The notes beneath the pieces are model-generated. The model saw only the letters and a list, made by a program, of their open reading frames with translations, had not been told where the DNA came from and made no database searches. A stretch of DNA of 64,000 nt from Rhineura floridana (lineage: Eukaryota; Chordata; Lepidosauria; Squamata; Rhineuridae), in NCBI RefSeq assembly GCF_030035675.1, contig NC_084493.1, positions 26,294,203 through 26,358,202 of the forward strand. Direction: 5' to 3'. The position numbers and the translations under genes are program-made. The stretch's first letter is position 1; each line of letters begins with the position of its first letter. Of this stretch, positions 1 through 11,058 are shown piece after piece.

Positions 1-180
1 ACCCAAGAGCATGATGTGTGTGGACTGTGGAAGAGGTATAGTTTAGTGAGAGTCTCAAGGGCCAGTTAGAGTTGCAGCATCAGATTTGGCCCCTGAACCA
101 GAGGTTCACTACCCCTACCTACTAGCGTAATATTTTAAATTCAGATGATTTTGTCCAGTTTGCACCCATGAGTACAGATG

Positions 181-550
181 TTTATTTCACAAAATGTATA
201 TACTGCTTGACTGTAAATAGAACTTTAAGCAGTTTACAAAACTAAAATTGTAATAAAGGACAAAAACAGGTATTTTAAAGATTCAAAATATAATTAAAGT
301 CAACAGCTAGGCTAAAAACAGATCAAAGCACATGTAAGCATCTACCATGTCTGGTTAGGCTTGCCCAAATAAAAAAATGTTTTTAGCAGGTCCTGTGCAG
401 CGAAGGCTCCTCTCTGATGTCAATAGGCAAGGAGTTCCAAAGTGTGGGTGCTGCCATGCTACAAGACTGATTTCTTAAAAGTGTGGAATGAATATTGTGT
501 AGTACCTGTAGCAGTGCCAGTTCTATAGATTGACATGGTTAAGTGGGCAT
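181..550 (-). repeat. Old L2-like 3' end
   Basis: Reversed, this stretch shows the loose pattern of an L2 3' UTR: taagcagtttacaaaact near the 3' end and caaggagttccaaagtgtgg then gctgccatgctacaagac in the C-terminal RT region. No frame survives. Confidence 0.45.
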
Positions 551-1430
551 GTATGGGGTGCCCACTCAAGTAACCCTGTCTCAAGCTTATCTGAAGAAAG
601 GCATGGGTATTCTGCATTGTGTTCCAGGCTCTGCATGTAATCTTTCCATGGTACTATTTTTAGTCATGGCGATAACTGGAAACCACATGAATCTAAATAA
701 CAGTAGCAGAAATTCTCTTTTGTAGATTCCGGCTAATTTCCTAATTATCTGATTTAAATCATTTTCAAAAAGACACAACACAGTCCTACGCATGGCTTCT
801 CAGAATAAAGTTCTCTATTAGATTAAATGTGACTCCCAGATAAATGTGTTGGATTGCAGCCATAAATATCCACCAAAACTTGTCAGCGGTTAGATTATTA
901 TTATTTATTTCAAGTTTTAATTGCTCCAGTGCCTTTAAAGAGTTTATTGTTCCTGGAAAATAATTAACTGGATCCTTATTCTAGAATCTTATAACTAATT
1001 GGTAATTTCAAATTCCTTGTATTTAATCTGTTTTAAAAAAACTTCACAGAAGTCTCTGAAAACATGGTCTTTTGCCCTCCTTTTTTAAAATCAGTATATT
1101 TTGTAAGTCCTTGCCAAATAGCAAACTGCCACTTGAAATTAACCAATCAAATTAAAACCTTCAGTGATACATTCATGTCCGTTCTGTACAAAACCCTAAG
1201 CCTTTAAAGCAAATGGTAGCTCTCTTTAACGTAAGTAGGGTCAGGATTTTAAAAATATTCCAATTTCGGTAACAGACAGAAAAAGATCCGGTTATTTGAA
1301 CTAGCGTTTCCAGTGCTAAAAACATGACCTTGTTAAAGAAAGAGCCTGGGCTGGCACATTCACACCAAGCTTCTGTGCTTCCCAGAACCATCTGGCTATC
1401 TACTGTTGGAGATGGGATGCTACAGTACAA
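551..1430. other. Intergenic, nothing recognised
   Basis: A/T-rich unique-looking DNA. The short frames here have no family features. I see no exon with splice sites and no repeat boundary. Confidence 0.5.
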
Positions 1431-1435
1431 GGACC

Positions 1436-1535
1436 TCCAGATGTTGGACCACCATTGGCCATGCTAGCTGGGGCTGATGGGTGTTGGGAGTCGAACAACC
1501 TGTGGAGGGCCCCAGGCTCTCCAGAACTGCTGTTA
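1436..1535. mobile_element. Partial MITE of the 'actacaactcccat' family
   Basis: The text ccattggccatgctagctgg followed by gctgatgggtgttgggag and ggagggccccaggctctcc matches the right half and centre of this palindromic family. The left arm is mostly lost. Confidence 0.5.
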
Positions 1536-1699
1536 AAGATGGACCCTGGATTTGACTGAGTAGGCAAGTTGTTACTTTTATTATTTCTGTAAGTTACTCT
1601 AGGTTTGGGTGCTTAGCAAGGTGACTGAGGCTGCAGTCTTATACCCAGTTGTGTGGGAGTCAGTGCCATTTAACTCAATGGGACTTGCCTATGGCCCTG

Positions 1700-1887
1700 T
1701 TCACACGTTACAGTCAACAAGTGTACAGTCTGTGTACCTGGGTACAGAAGTAGTCAGGCTGTACACTTGTACAGTTATTCACATGTAATAGTCAACGAGT
1801 GTACAGTCTGTGTACCTGGGTACACAAGTAGCTGGGCTGTACACTCGTACAGTTATTCACATGTAACATTCAACGAGTGTACAGTCT
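1700..1887 (+). repeat. 78-bp tandem repeat, 2.4 copies
   Basis: Units start at 1700, 1778 and 1856 with ttcacacgttacagtcaac or ttcacatgtaa variants. Each contains gtgtacagtctgtgtacctg and an inverted ctgtacacttgtacag, so a unit can form hairpins. A related stretch with gtacctgggtacagagtaac lies at about 5960-6015 in reverse orientation. Confidence 0.8.
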
Positions 1888-1889
1888 AT

Positions 1890-4245
1890 TATATACACAT
1901 TTGCTGCCAGGGAAAGAAAATGGCTTCAATGACACTTATTAAATGCGCCATTGAAGCAATTCCCTTTTACTGGCAACACGGCAAGGCATGCTGGGTTTGT
2001 TATACTTCCTGAAACTGTTTCTTGTCAAGGGGTGCATTCAATAGAAAGAGTGTTGGCAGAAACAAGAATGTTAGTTTTACTCTTTTCATTTTTCCTGCAG
2101 ATTCTTAAGTTTTTAAAATCAAAACACCAACTTTTAAAAAGAAAATACTAACCTGTAACTATCATAATTATAGTTATTAAAATATTGCATTTTTCATTGC
2201 CTGTTATTAGAGTATGTACGGGTTTTGATGTAGGCTTTCATGCAACAATCCTATACATGTCTATACAGTCCTATAGAGATCAATAGGACTTACTCATAGA
2301 TAAATGTGTGAAAGTGCAGACGTAAATATATTGAATATTTATATATGAAAATATTTTGAGGGGGCTGCAACAAAAACAAGCTGCTTAAAAGATTATGAAC
2401 TGAAACTATTCTTCCAACATGGGTACACCTGATTCTTTCTTGAGGATATCATGCATTTTAATACACAAAACTACACTCAAAATATAAATGTGGGGAACGT
2501 TATTTAACAGTTGGGCTTTCCAGCCTATGGCGGTATCATCTGCAGTGGCAGCGGGGAGCAGACAGTGTCCAGGGAGTGCAGACTTTTTAAAAATAATAAT
2601 AAATTTCTTTACTGTTCGCAGCCCCGTCCAGATTACTTCACACACCCCAGGTTAGGAACCACTGATCTATGTCATAATATTTAGCTTTTGGATAGCACTT
2701 TAAATGCAGGGTGGGCAGAACGTAGATCAAAACGTATTGGTGTATCTCAGGATGACTCACAGAAGATCAGTGAGGATTTCAAACTCCTGTTTCACAATGA
2801 AAACAAGAAAATGACCACCCCACCATTATACTGCTGAAATGAAGAAAGTGGGGGGTAATCACAGTGGATTTTTGTGTGGAAATACTGTGAGCTCAGTTCA
2901 ATTTTGGAACTCCAAACAAATTCCGGGGCTAAGAATTATTTAACTCTTAAGTGCATATATTTTGTGGCTTGCTCTGGTTGGTGGATCTTGGGTTTTTGTA
3001 ATAATAATAATAAAATCAATACAAAAAAACTGAAGTCTAACCATCCTGATCTAGAGTATTAGATCCTGATCTAGTCTAACCATGAAGTCTAACCATCCGA
3101 ACCAGAGTATTTGCCATCCTGGGCTCCTGCTGGAAGGGCAGGATATAAATCAAATAATAAATAAATAAATAATCAAAATGTTACAAGCCTACAAGGCAGG
3201 TTTGTGTTACCATAAAACCATGTGATGCAGCCACTTCTGACAGCAGTTTCTAATGGAGGCAGCCATTAACATGTGTTTGATGTACGACACTTGACATAAA
3301 AAAGAGCTGAGGAGAGATAAGCAAATCTACAATTTTTTTCTTCTCAATTTCTGGATACACAGTAGAAAGGTGACATTGCTTTTTTGAGAATGCCTTCTTT
3401 GGCAATGTTTTGAAGAGTCTTACCTCTGCTATTGTAGTTTCATTCTTGCAAGCACTCCTTTGAACCATGCTACAACAACCCTGCAGGGTAGGTCTGTGCC
3501 CATACAAATGATTTAGTGCAGGGATGGCCAGAAGATAGACTGTAATCTATTGGTAGATCCCTGGGAGATTTGTAGTTAATTGGCAAGCGCTTCTGGCTTC
3601 CAGTTGTTTAACAATAGCAACAAAAGGACACACATCCGTTTGGAAATTTGACAACTGAAATTAATACTTGTGGAAAGTAGGAATAGATCTATGTGTGGAA
3701 AGACTGTGAGCTCATCTCGGTTCTGATAACCCTGTGCTCAGCAGCTTCTCAGACGCCATGTTCTTTCATACTAGACATACGTCTTTTGCAGCTGGCTGCA
3801 GTTGGTGGTTCTTGAGGTTCTAGTAAAACGCAGGGTGGATCCCTGACTCTGCAATAGCAGTGCTCTCTCAGTAATGGCAACATTGCCACTCACTGAATGA
3901 GACAAGGTATCTGCAAGTTGAGGGCTGGTGGCACCACCATCCTGCAGCACGTGGGCACACACCTGCAAGCTTGTGCTGCATTCCACCAAAGTACCCCCAA
4001 CCTTGCCATCTCTGTGCCACTGCCATTCTCTCCCCCCCCATGTATCACTGCTGACCTATGTCATCAAATTATTGGAAGAGTCTTGGCTAAATTTCTCTTC
4101 TTGACCTTTAAGAGGAAATAGAAAGCACACAACAGAATTTACCTTACCATTGATTTCAATAGGTTTTAAAAGACCAAGGAAGAGAAGTATAGTGGGTAAT
4201 TTATATTGGATTTATAGAGGTACTGTAGTGTACAAGTTCTGCAAA
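1890..4245. other. Intergenic, mostly unrecognised
   Basis: Apart from a single palindromic repeat (about 2270-2310) and a retroposon tail near 3115-3172 I see no gene or clear element. The downstream half of the upstream neighbour expected in this synteny (PSMA4 in other vertebrates) is not visible. Confidence 0.45.
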
Positions 4246-4247
4246 TC

Positions 4248-4460
4248 CAGTGTGGTGTGATAAGAGTACTGGGCTAGGGCCTGGGAGACCTGGATTCAAA
4301 CCCTAATTCAGCCATGAAACTCACTGGGTGACTTCTGGGCTAATCACCTTCTCAGCCTAAACTACCTCATAGGGCTATTCTGAGGATATATTTGAGAGGT
4401 GCAGGACTATGTATTCCACACTGAGCTCTTTGCAAGAAAGTTGAGACATAAAAGAAATAA
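4248..4460 (+). mobile_element. tRNA-derived SINE
   Basis: A tRNA-like head is visible: tggtgtgataagagtactgg (box A region), gagacctggattcaaaccc (box B), then the body agccatgaaactcactgggtg shared with the copy at 35341-35510. Confidence 0.7.
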
Positions 4461-4599
4461 GGCATTAAATAAGATTAAGGCTACAATCCTTTGCACAATT
4501 ACTTGAGAGTAAGCTCCACTGAACTGTGAAAGTTACTTTCGATAAACCTGCTTGGGATTATGTTGTTAAAATACAAGGGATAGCTATTACCCAAAATTT

Positions 4600-4697
4600 C
4601 TATTAAGAACGTAAGAGCCTGCTGGATCAGGCCAGTGGCCCATCTAGTCCAGCATCCTGTTCTCACAGTGGCCAACCAGGTGCCTGGGGGAAGTTAT
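4600..4697 (-). mobile_element. CR1 (subfamily C) terminal fragment
   Basis: The text agagcctgctggatcaggcc, gcccatctagtccagcatcc and ggccaaccaggtgcctgggg is the last about 100 bp of the CR1 type at 31-35 kb. Confidence 0.8.
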
Positions 4698-4969
4698 TTA
4701 TTGATAACTATCATTTCTGAGCAATGTGTTACCTAGCCATTAAGTTATTTTATTATTGCAGTTGTGATAGCAGCTATTATTCATTACCTGCACAGGGGGG
4801 TTGGAACAAGTTTTGTAATCTATTTGTGGCACTATGCTGAGTAGTAGGTGTACTACTCGTAACAAGCAACAATAAGAGTCACATGATTGAACAGACATTA
4901 TAAATTATAATATTTATTGATAAATCACCTAGTATTTAAAGGAAAGAACTGAATTTAGAAGTTAAAGGC

Positions 4970-5610
4970 TGTAATTCTATATTCACATTCACTTCAGGAG
5001 TAAGCCCCATTAAACTCAGTGGGACTCACTTCTGGGTAAACATGAGTAGGACTGCATTGGACTGTGAGCAGACACAGAGGCAAACTCCCCTCCCTTTCTC
5101 TGCCCCACCCCCCAACTGTTTATTTTCAGAGGCTGGAATCCTAATGCTTCTTACCTGAGAGTAAGTTCCACCAAACTGAATGGAATTTACTTTAGAGTAG
5201 GCATGGGGTTAGGATTGTACTTTAACAATGTAAACAGTCCTTGCCTAGCTCTAGCTTCTCTGGCAGAACACTTGCTTTTTTTTAGGCAATCCTAACTCCA
5301 TTTACCTGGGAGTAAGCCCCATTGAACTCAGTGGGATTTACTTCTGAATAGACACTTTCCCTCCTTCCTTCCCTCAAGCACATTGCTAGTACAAACAAGC
5401 TCCACTCCACTTACCTGGGACTAAGCCCCACTGAACTCAGTGGGATTTACTTCTGAGTAGACATTTTTAAAATTCAAATGTGAATCCTGCAAAGCTCTCT
5501 CCTCTCCATTTTTTCCCTCTGTCCTTTCCTCAAACTCACTCATTGCCAGCACACAGAAGCACTGCACTCAATGGGACTTACTTCTGAGTAGACCTTTTAA
5601 AAATTGCAGT
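4970..5610 (+). repeat. Imperfect array of palindromic 'caatgggactta' repeats
   Basis: Five near-palindromes of the form gtaagccccattgaactcag / tgggatttacttctgagtag occur at about 4993, 5160, 5308, 5412 and 5560, separated by pyrimidine-rich spacers that also resemble one another (ccttccttccctcaagc). Single copies of the palindrome occur at about 1660-1690, 2270-2310, 6200-6258, 16010-16070, 16840-16955, 19350-19415 and 27325-27385. The family is not assigned. Confidence 0.65.
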
Positions 5611-6077
5611 GAGTCCTTCAAAGCTCCCCCCGTTTTCTGCTTCTTTCCTTCCCTCAAGCTCATTCGTTGCTTCAGGCTGGTCTCCCTTCCCTTGCCTCCA
5701 TTTTAGTTTTACTCTTCTTTCCCGCTCCGTGGCTCCAGCAACTGACGTTTCCTTCAGCCCACTTCTGATTGGCGGCTGCTGCTGCTGCTGCTAGAAGGAA
5801 GGCTCAGGCTGTCACCGGGGGGAAACTGATTGCTCACGATCAGCTCCACGGATACAGCATGCAGGGAGAATCACCACGTGAGTAGAAGAGGGTTTTTTTC
5901 AGGAGGCCGGTACACGTGGTGATTTTTGAAATCTCCAAGTGTACACTCTTTCTCATGAGCAGCTGTACCCAGGTACAGGGGGCTTGTACCTGGGTACAGA
6001 GTAACGTGTGAATACCCCTTATTGAGAGGGTGCAATAGGGTTTCACTTGAATACATTTATTGACTTGACTATTTATA

Positions 6078-6190
6078 AATATAGAATTATAGATTTGGAA
6101 GGGCTCTCAAAGGTCACCAACCCTGCTGAAATTCATAGCTATAATATCCTTGATAGATGACAGTCCAGCCTCTGCTTAAAAAATAGTAAT
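6078..6190 (-). mobile_element. CR1 (subfamily A-like) terminal fragment
   Basis: The text agaattatagatttggaagg, aggtcaccaaccctgc and cagtccagcctctgcttaaa matches the CR1 terminus at about 17050-17160, strongly diverged. Confidence 0.7.
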
Positions 6191-6259
6191 GTAGGGAAGT
6201 CCATTGGGTTCAGTGGGACTTACTCCCAGGTAAGTGTGTATTGGATTGTAGCCTAAGCC

Positions 6260-7195
6260 AGGGAGTGTGGTTTGTTTCCCCCACAAGGGAAAAGCAAAAC
6301 ACCCTGGATCAGCATGTTCACAGCTATCTATTCTCGGTGATATACACACTGAGTCAATGGGCTAGACCAGGCATGGAACAACTCTGGCCTGTGGCCATAC
6401 CCACCTGCCCCACACTTGATGTCATATGGTTCAGATGGGTGTCCTCACTCACTTGTGAAAGTGGCCTTTCATGGGTGGGAAACTCAGGATCCAGGCCACT
6501 AGACAGAGAAATAGTCTAACCTGGTATAAGGCAGCTCCTATGTTCTTATTTGTCATGATGCCTAGAAAAGGAAAGCAACAGGTCAAGAATCTCCAAATTG
6601 TGCAGTCAGCGAAAGGTCTAGATGTCTGGCTTATCAAACTAATGGTCAAGGATAGAAAGCTGAAAAACTATCCATGAATATGTTAATTTATGCCAATGAA
6701 GATTACAGATGGCAGTAAGATCCATTTGATTATAAAGACTGAGTCATAAATCTGGAACTTTGGATTGATTAAGTCCAGCATATAAAAGTGGTGCTCAGTT
6801 ATTTTCTGAACTATTCAGGAAATTGTTGGCTCCACAAACAACACATATTTGTTAGATGCATCTGACAGGCAGCATTATAACACATTTTTGTGCCGTAGGA
6901 AGAAAAGATATTGCTCCATCTAATATTTTATTTTTTTTGTGGTGACCACACACTGTAAAATGAAAGATTAAGACATGCTTATGTGATGCTCTTTGCAAAT
7001 TGCCTAAGTGTGCAATACAGGATTTTGGTGTATATGAAGCCAGGGGCCATGAAGTAAAGAAAACTGTCATTAAATGTAAAATAAATAAAGTACCAGGGGT
7101 TTATTGCAGAGTATGCTAATCAATATCACAAATCTTTGCAGGGTATATGGATGGGGAAAGTACTGTGTAAGCAGCTTCTTCTAAACGGTTTGTCT
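6260..7195. other. Intergenic, decayed repeats only
   Basis: A SINE-like end (ggtataaggcagctcctatg, about 6520-6545) is all I can name. No exon is visible. Confidence 0.4.
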
Positions 7196-8621
7196 AGACA
7201 CACTTGGATGAAGCAGATTATTTAGACCCATTCCAATCGGGCTTCAGGACTGAACATGGAACTGAAACAGCCTTGGTCGCCCTGGTGGATGATATGAGGA
7301 GGGCGTTGGATAGAGGAGAATATACCTTCCTCGTCCTCCTGGATCTCTCAGCGGCTTTTGATACCGTCGACCATGGTATCCTTTTAGATCGCCTGGGGGG
7401 ATTAGGAATAGGGGGCACTGTCTTACGATGGCTCTGTTCCTATCTCTCAGACAGACATCAACGGGTGGCATTGGGGGATGAGGTTTCAGACCCTTGGCCT
7501 CTCAATTGTGGAGTGCCACAGGGATCTATCCTCTCCCCCATGCTATTCAACATCTATGTAAAGCCGCTGGGAGCCATCATCAGGAGATTTGGGCTGCAGT
7601 GTCACCAATATGCAGATGACACTCAGCTCTATCTCTCATTCAAGTCCTCACCAGAGTTGGCTGTGGATACCATGTGCAAGTGCCTGGATTCCGTAAGTGA
7701 ATGGATGGAAAGGAATAGGCTGAAACTGAACCCCGACAAGACCGAGGTGTTGCTCGTGGGAGACAAGAGAAGGTTGGGAGACATAGACTTGGTGTTTAAT
7801 GGGGTAAGATTACCCCTGAAAGACCAGGTCCGCAGCCTTGGGGTCATTCTTGACTCCCAGCTGTCCATGGAGGCTCAGGTCTCAGCAGTGAGCCGGGCGG
7901 CTTGGTATCAATTACATCTGATACGGAGGCTGCAACCCTACCTTCCTGTTCATCTGCTCCCACGGGTGATACATGCCCTGGTCTCCTCTTGCTTAGACTA
8001 CTGTAATGCGCTCTACGTGGGGTTACCCTTGAAGACGGTCCGGAAATTACAGCTGATACAGAATGCGGCGGCGCGCTTGATTAAGAATAGCCATCGCCGT
8101 GATCATATCACCCCGGTCTTAGTAGATCTACACAGGTTACCAGTTGTTTACTGGGCCCAATTCAAGGTGTTGGTGTTGACCTTCAAAGCCCTATACGGTT
8201 CCGGCCCAGTTTATCTGAAGGAGCACCTCCAGCATCACCAATTATGCCGCCTGACAAGATCAGCCACACAAGACCTTCTCTCGGTCCCATCAGCTAAAAC
8301 AGCTAGGCTGGTGCGGACCAGAGAGAGGGCATTTTCTATTGTGGCTCCCGCCCTCTGGAATTCCCTTCCTTTTGACCTTCGCCATACCCCCTCCCTGACA
8401 GGTTTCCACCGGGCCTTGAAGACCTGGCTATTCAGGCAGGCCTATGGGGTCTTCGGGGGTGGGTCAGCTTTTAATGTTGTTTAGTTTAATGCTGTTTCAT
8501 TTTAATTATTGTATTTGGGTTTTATATTGTATTTTATTGTGGCAATGTACGTCGCCTAGAGTGGCTGTTCAGTCGGCCAGATAGGCGACTCACAAATAAA
8601 ATTTTATTATTATTATTATTA
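7196..8621 (+). mobile_element. L2-clade LINE, 5'-truncated, young
   Basis: A 1.43-kb 3' part of an L2-type LINE with a complete 3' end: a hairpin-forming tail (gtcgcctagagtggctg... ccagataggcgac) followed by (att)n. It is cut at the 5' side within the RT. The 6-bp string ttgtct flanks both ends (7190-7195 and 8622-8627), a plausible target duplication. It is very close to the copy at 50573-52093, so this subfamily was recently active. Confidence 0.9.
7204..8484 (+). CDS. L2 LINE reverse transcriptase, C-terminal 426 aa, intact frame
   Basis: The frame is open from the truncation point to the natural stop. RT blocks appear in order: [43 protein letters not shown] (catalytic YADD) and the thumb/C-terminal region with [27 protein letters not shown] and [10 protein letters not shown]. 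The endonuclease domain and the N-terminal RT blocks are missing because of 5' truncation, so the copy is not autonomous. Confidence 0.9.
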   Translation: MDEADYLDPFQSGFRTEHGTETALVALVDDMRRALDRGEYTFLVLLDLSAAFDTVDHGILLDRLGGLGIGGTVLRWLCSYLSDRHQRVALGDEVSDPWPLNCGVPQGSILSPMLFNIYVKPLGAIIRRFGLQCHQYADDTQLYLSFKSSPELAVDTMCKCLDSVSEWMERNRLKLNPDKTEVLLVGDKRRLGDIDLVFNGVRLPLKDQVRSLGVILDSQLSMEAQVSAVSRAAWYQLHLIRRLQPYLPVHLLPRVIHALVSSCLDYCNALYVGLPLKTVRKLQLIQNAAARLIKNSHRRDHITPVLVDLHRLPVVYWAQFKVLVLTFKALYGSGPVYLKEHLQHHQLCRLTRSATQDLLSVPSAKTARLVRTRERAFSIVAPALWNSLPFDLRHTPSLTGFHRALKTWLFRQAYGVFGGGSAFNVV

Positions 8622-8627
8622 TTGTCT

Positions 8628-9298
8628 GCTTGCATTATAGTCACTCACTTGCACAACTTGAATGCCATCTTTTATTTTAAAAAATAATGGATAAAAGGTT
8701 TTGAATTTTGCAAAATAACATGTTTAGAAACTTGTGATTTAATTATATGTTGCATTAATTACATATAAAAGCCAGTTATTTGTACGTGAAACTTTGCAAA
8801 ATATTTTTAAAAGGTAGAAACTTTCATCAGATTTGCAGAGTACAGTCCAAAGAGAGCCTCAAAGACTACGTGCAAACAATAGTTCCTTGGAAGACTTGAA
8901 GACAGACAGTGTTGCTGTACAGCACCAGTGAAGAACCTCCAGCCCAGAGGCCTAATTATGCTTGCTAGGCCCTTCAATTTGGCCTGCAAGGCCATTTTGG
9001 CCAAGCCACTCCCACTTGCCCATCACCAATGACATCATATATCAGATGTAAGACAGTAAAGCCACACTGTAGTTAAATTCAAAACGAAGAATTGTGGCAC
9101 ACTCTAAATGCGCTCCTGATTCTTCCCTTCAGCTGTAACTTGAATCTGGTGCTTTTTGACTTGCAGCAGAGGTTTGGTCACTTCTGTGTCTGGTCCGGTA
9201 CAGTGTCTAAAGTGATTAAAGTTGAACAGTAAATGGATGTATCCATTAATGAATGTAAATGGGAAAGCCTTCTGCAGAGCTTTTCTCATAGACTTGGT
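8628..9298. other. Intergenic, nothing recognised
   Basis: A/T-rich DNA with a possible DNA-transposon remnant at about 8925-9060. No coding signal. Confidence 0.4.
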
Positions 9299-9460
9299 TT
9301 ATTATTTATTTATTGCATTTGTATACCGCCCCATAGCGGAAGCTCTCTGGGCGATTTACAACAATTAAAAACATTTACACAAATTTAAAAACACATTTTT
9401 AAAAAGCAATTTAAAAACACATGCTAAAATGCATGGGAGAAGAGGAAAGTCTATGTCACT
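9299..9460 (-). repeat. L2-like 3' end
   Basis: The sequence tttatttattgcatttgtat, accgccccatagcggaag and tctctgggcgatttacaac is the reversed L2-type tail (hairpin plus ataaa repeat), followed by the A/T-rich 3' UTR. Confidence 0.65.
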
Positions 9461-9699
9461 TTCCCTTCCATTCTCTTCTATAAATGTCTGCTTGATCAAT
9501 CCAAGGGTCCATCTAGTTTAGGGAGATGACATGGCACAGCAGAGTATCACATGCTTTTGCTCATAGAAGGTCCAAGATATAATCTCTGCTATCTCTGGTT
9601 AAAAGGATCAAATAGCAGATGAGGGTGAACATCTTTCTATGGTGTAGCATGATGTGAATGAGCCTTAGACAAAAAGCAGGGCTTGGTATGAAGGCATGC

Positions 9700-9835
9700 G
9701 ATACAATAAACTTTTCTGAAGTTAAGCAGGTATGGGTCTGGTCAGTGCCTGGATGGAAGACCACTTGGAAAGGCCTATGTGCATCATGTTGAATTCCATC
9801 ATGGTAGAATAAGCCAATAATGTCTGTACATCTAT
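9700..9835 (+). mobile_element. 5S rRNA-derived SINE (fragment)
   Basis: The string gaagttaagcaggtatgggt followed by ctggtcagtgcctggatgga and agaccacttggaa follows the internal promoter region of 5S rRNA (gaagctaagcagggtcggg, ttagtacttggatgggagac). The rest is unrelated to 5S, so it is a SINE and not a 5S gene. Confidence 0.7.
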
Positions 9836-9934
9836 CCATGTGGGAGGGAGATATAGAAAATAGCGTGCCATTCTGTTATGGTATCTGGTTTAGTGCCTGT
9901 TTGGCCAGTTATCACAGGTAAGTGAAGACACCCC

Positions 9935-10055
9935 ACACAGTGCAAATACAAATAGGAGCATAAGGCACTGCCTTTACTGAGTGAGGCCAATGGTTCATCT
10001 GACTCAGTATTGTCTACACTAACTGGCCACGGGTCTCCAAGGTTCCAGATGCTCT
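9935..10055 (-). mobile_element. tRNA-SINE body fragment
   Basis: The reversed text tgtagacaatactgagtcag and aaccattggcctcactcag, then ataaggcag-like text, matches the body of the SINE at 37445-37705. The head is missing or decayed. Confidence 0.45.
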
Positions 10056-11055
10056 ACTATACTACAGAGCTATGGCCCTTTCCTATTGGAAATACTGAAA
10101 TGTATTTTTTGTGTTGTGTGTGAAAACATGCATTCAAAGGAAGTCAGAGCACTGAGCCCTCCGAAAATGAAGAGGTGGGAAGCAAATTCTCCAGATCCGA
10201 AGAGAAAGCACCCACAATTTCCTCCTCCCTGCCGCACTGGAACCACTCTCCCAAAACCAGTTCTTCACATTTGTATCAATGGAGGAGAAATTCACCCATA
10301 CATACAGCTGAATGAATTTACACACCATCTTCTCAATTTCTTACTCTGCAATGCGGTTCAAAATGATAAATCAAATTCTAGAAGATCTAACCATAAAACT
10401 AACTTCATTCTTTAAAAATGCTCTTTCATATTAAAACATGAACACATCTCCCTGCAAGTAGAAAACCAGTGTAGCAGGGAATGGGTCTTGGTCAGCACAT
10501 TTCCCTCTGATGAGCAAATTATTTGCTTGCTTACTACTTAATTTTTTTAATGAAGGTATTTGTGTTCCACCCTTTGTACAATATATCCCAGGACTGTCCA
10601 CAATAAGAATATGTGATAAAACAAACAAATGAGCACTTTTCCAATTCGCTACTTCAAACCCAACTTAGACATGCAGAATGGATAACTCCATAGCTTTGTT
10701 TACTTTTGATTTTTAAGTGATAAACCATTTTTATGCCTCCTGGTTTGAAAAGTATTGACTTTGACATTTTTAGAGTAGGAAAGTAAGAAAATGACATACA
10801 GTAATTATTTCAATAAATGTTTGATCCATGATTTGCAGTCTGAACTGGTGCCATCTGGGTGGATTGCTTTCTTTTAGCTGAAGTGTTTACTTTTGATTGC
10901 CTTATGATGGATTATGTTTTGCTTTTGTCGTATTTTATTGTATTGTTGGTTCTGACTATTGTGCAGCAGTCTGGGATCCGTTTGGATGAAAGGCGGTTTG
11001 AAATAAAACACTTGAAGTTTTTAAACACTCGAAAGAAAGAAAGAAAGAAAGAAAA
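10056..11055. other. Intergenic, nothing recognised
   Basis: It contains a 109-aa frame at 10086-10415 with no family features, and ends in a (gaaa)n microsatellite at 11034-11053. No gene is supported. Confidence 0.45.
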
Positions 11056-11058
11056 TGC

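Noticed and set aside
7204-8484. Retroviral or LTR-type reverse transcriptase
   Set aside because: The YADD/FADD contexts, AP-like endonuclease and 3' tails are those of L2 and CR1 non-LTR elements.
9700-9835. A 5S rRNA gene
   Set aside because: Only the internal promoter part resembles 5S; the copies at 27.5 and 60.3 kb show the same truncated head joined to a retroposon tail.
10086-10415. 109-aa frame as a possible gene
   Set aside because: No domain, low complexity in places, no splice signals and no similarity I recognise.
1-11000. PSMA4, the expected upstream neighbour of CHRNA5
   Set aside because: No proteasome alpha-4 exon could be recognised; it may lie left of the window.
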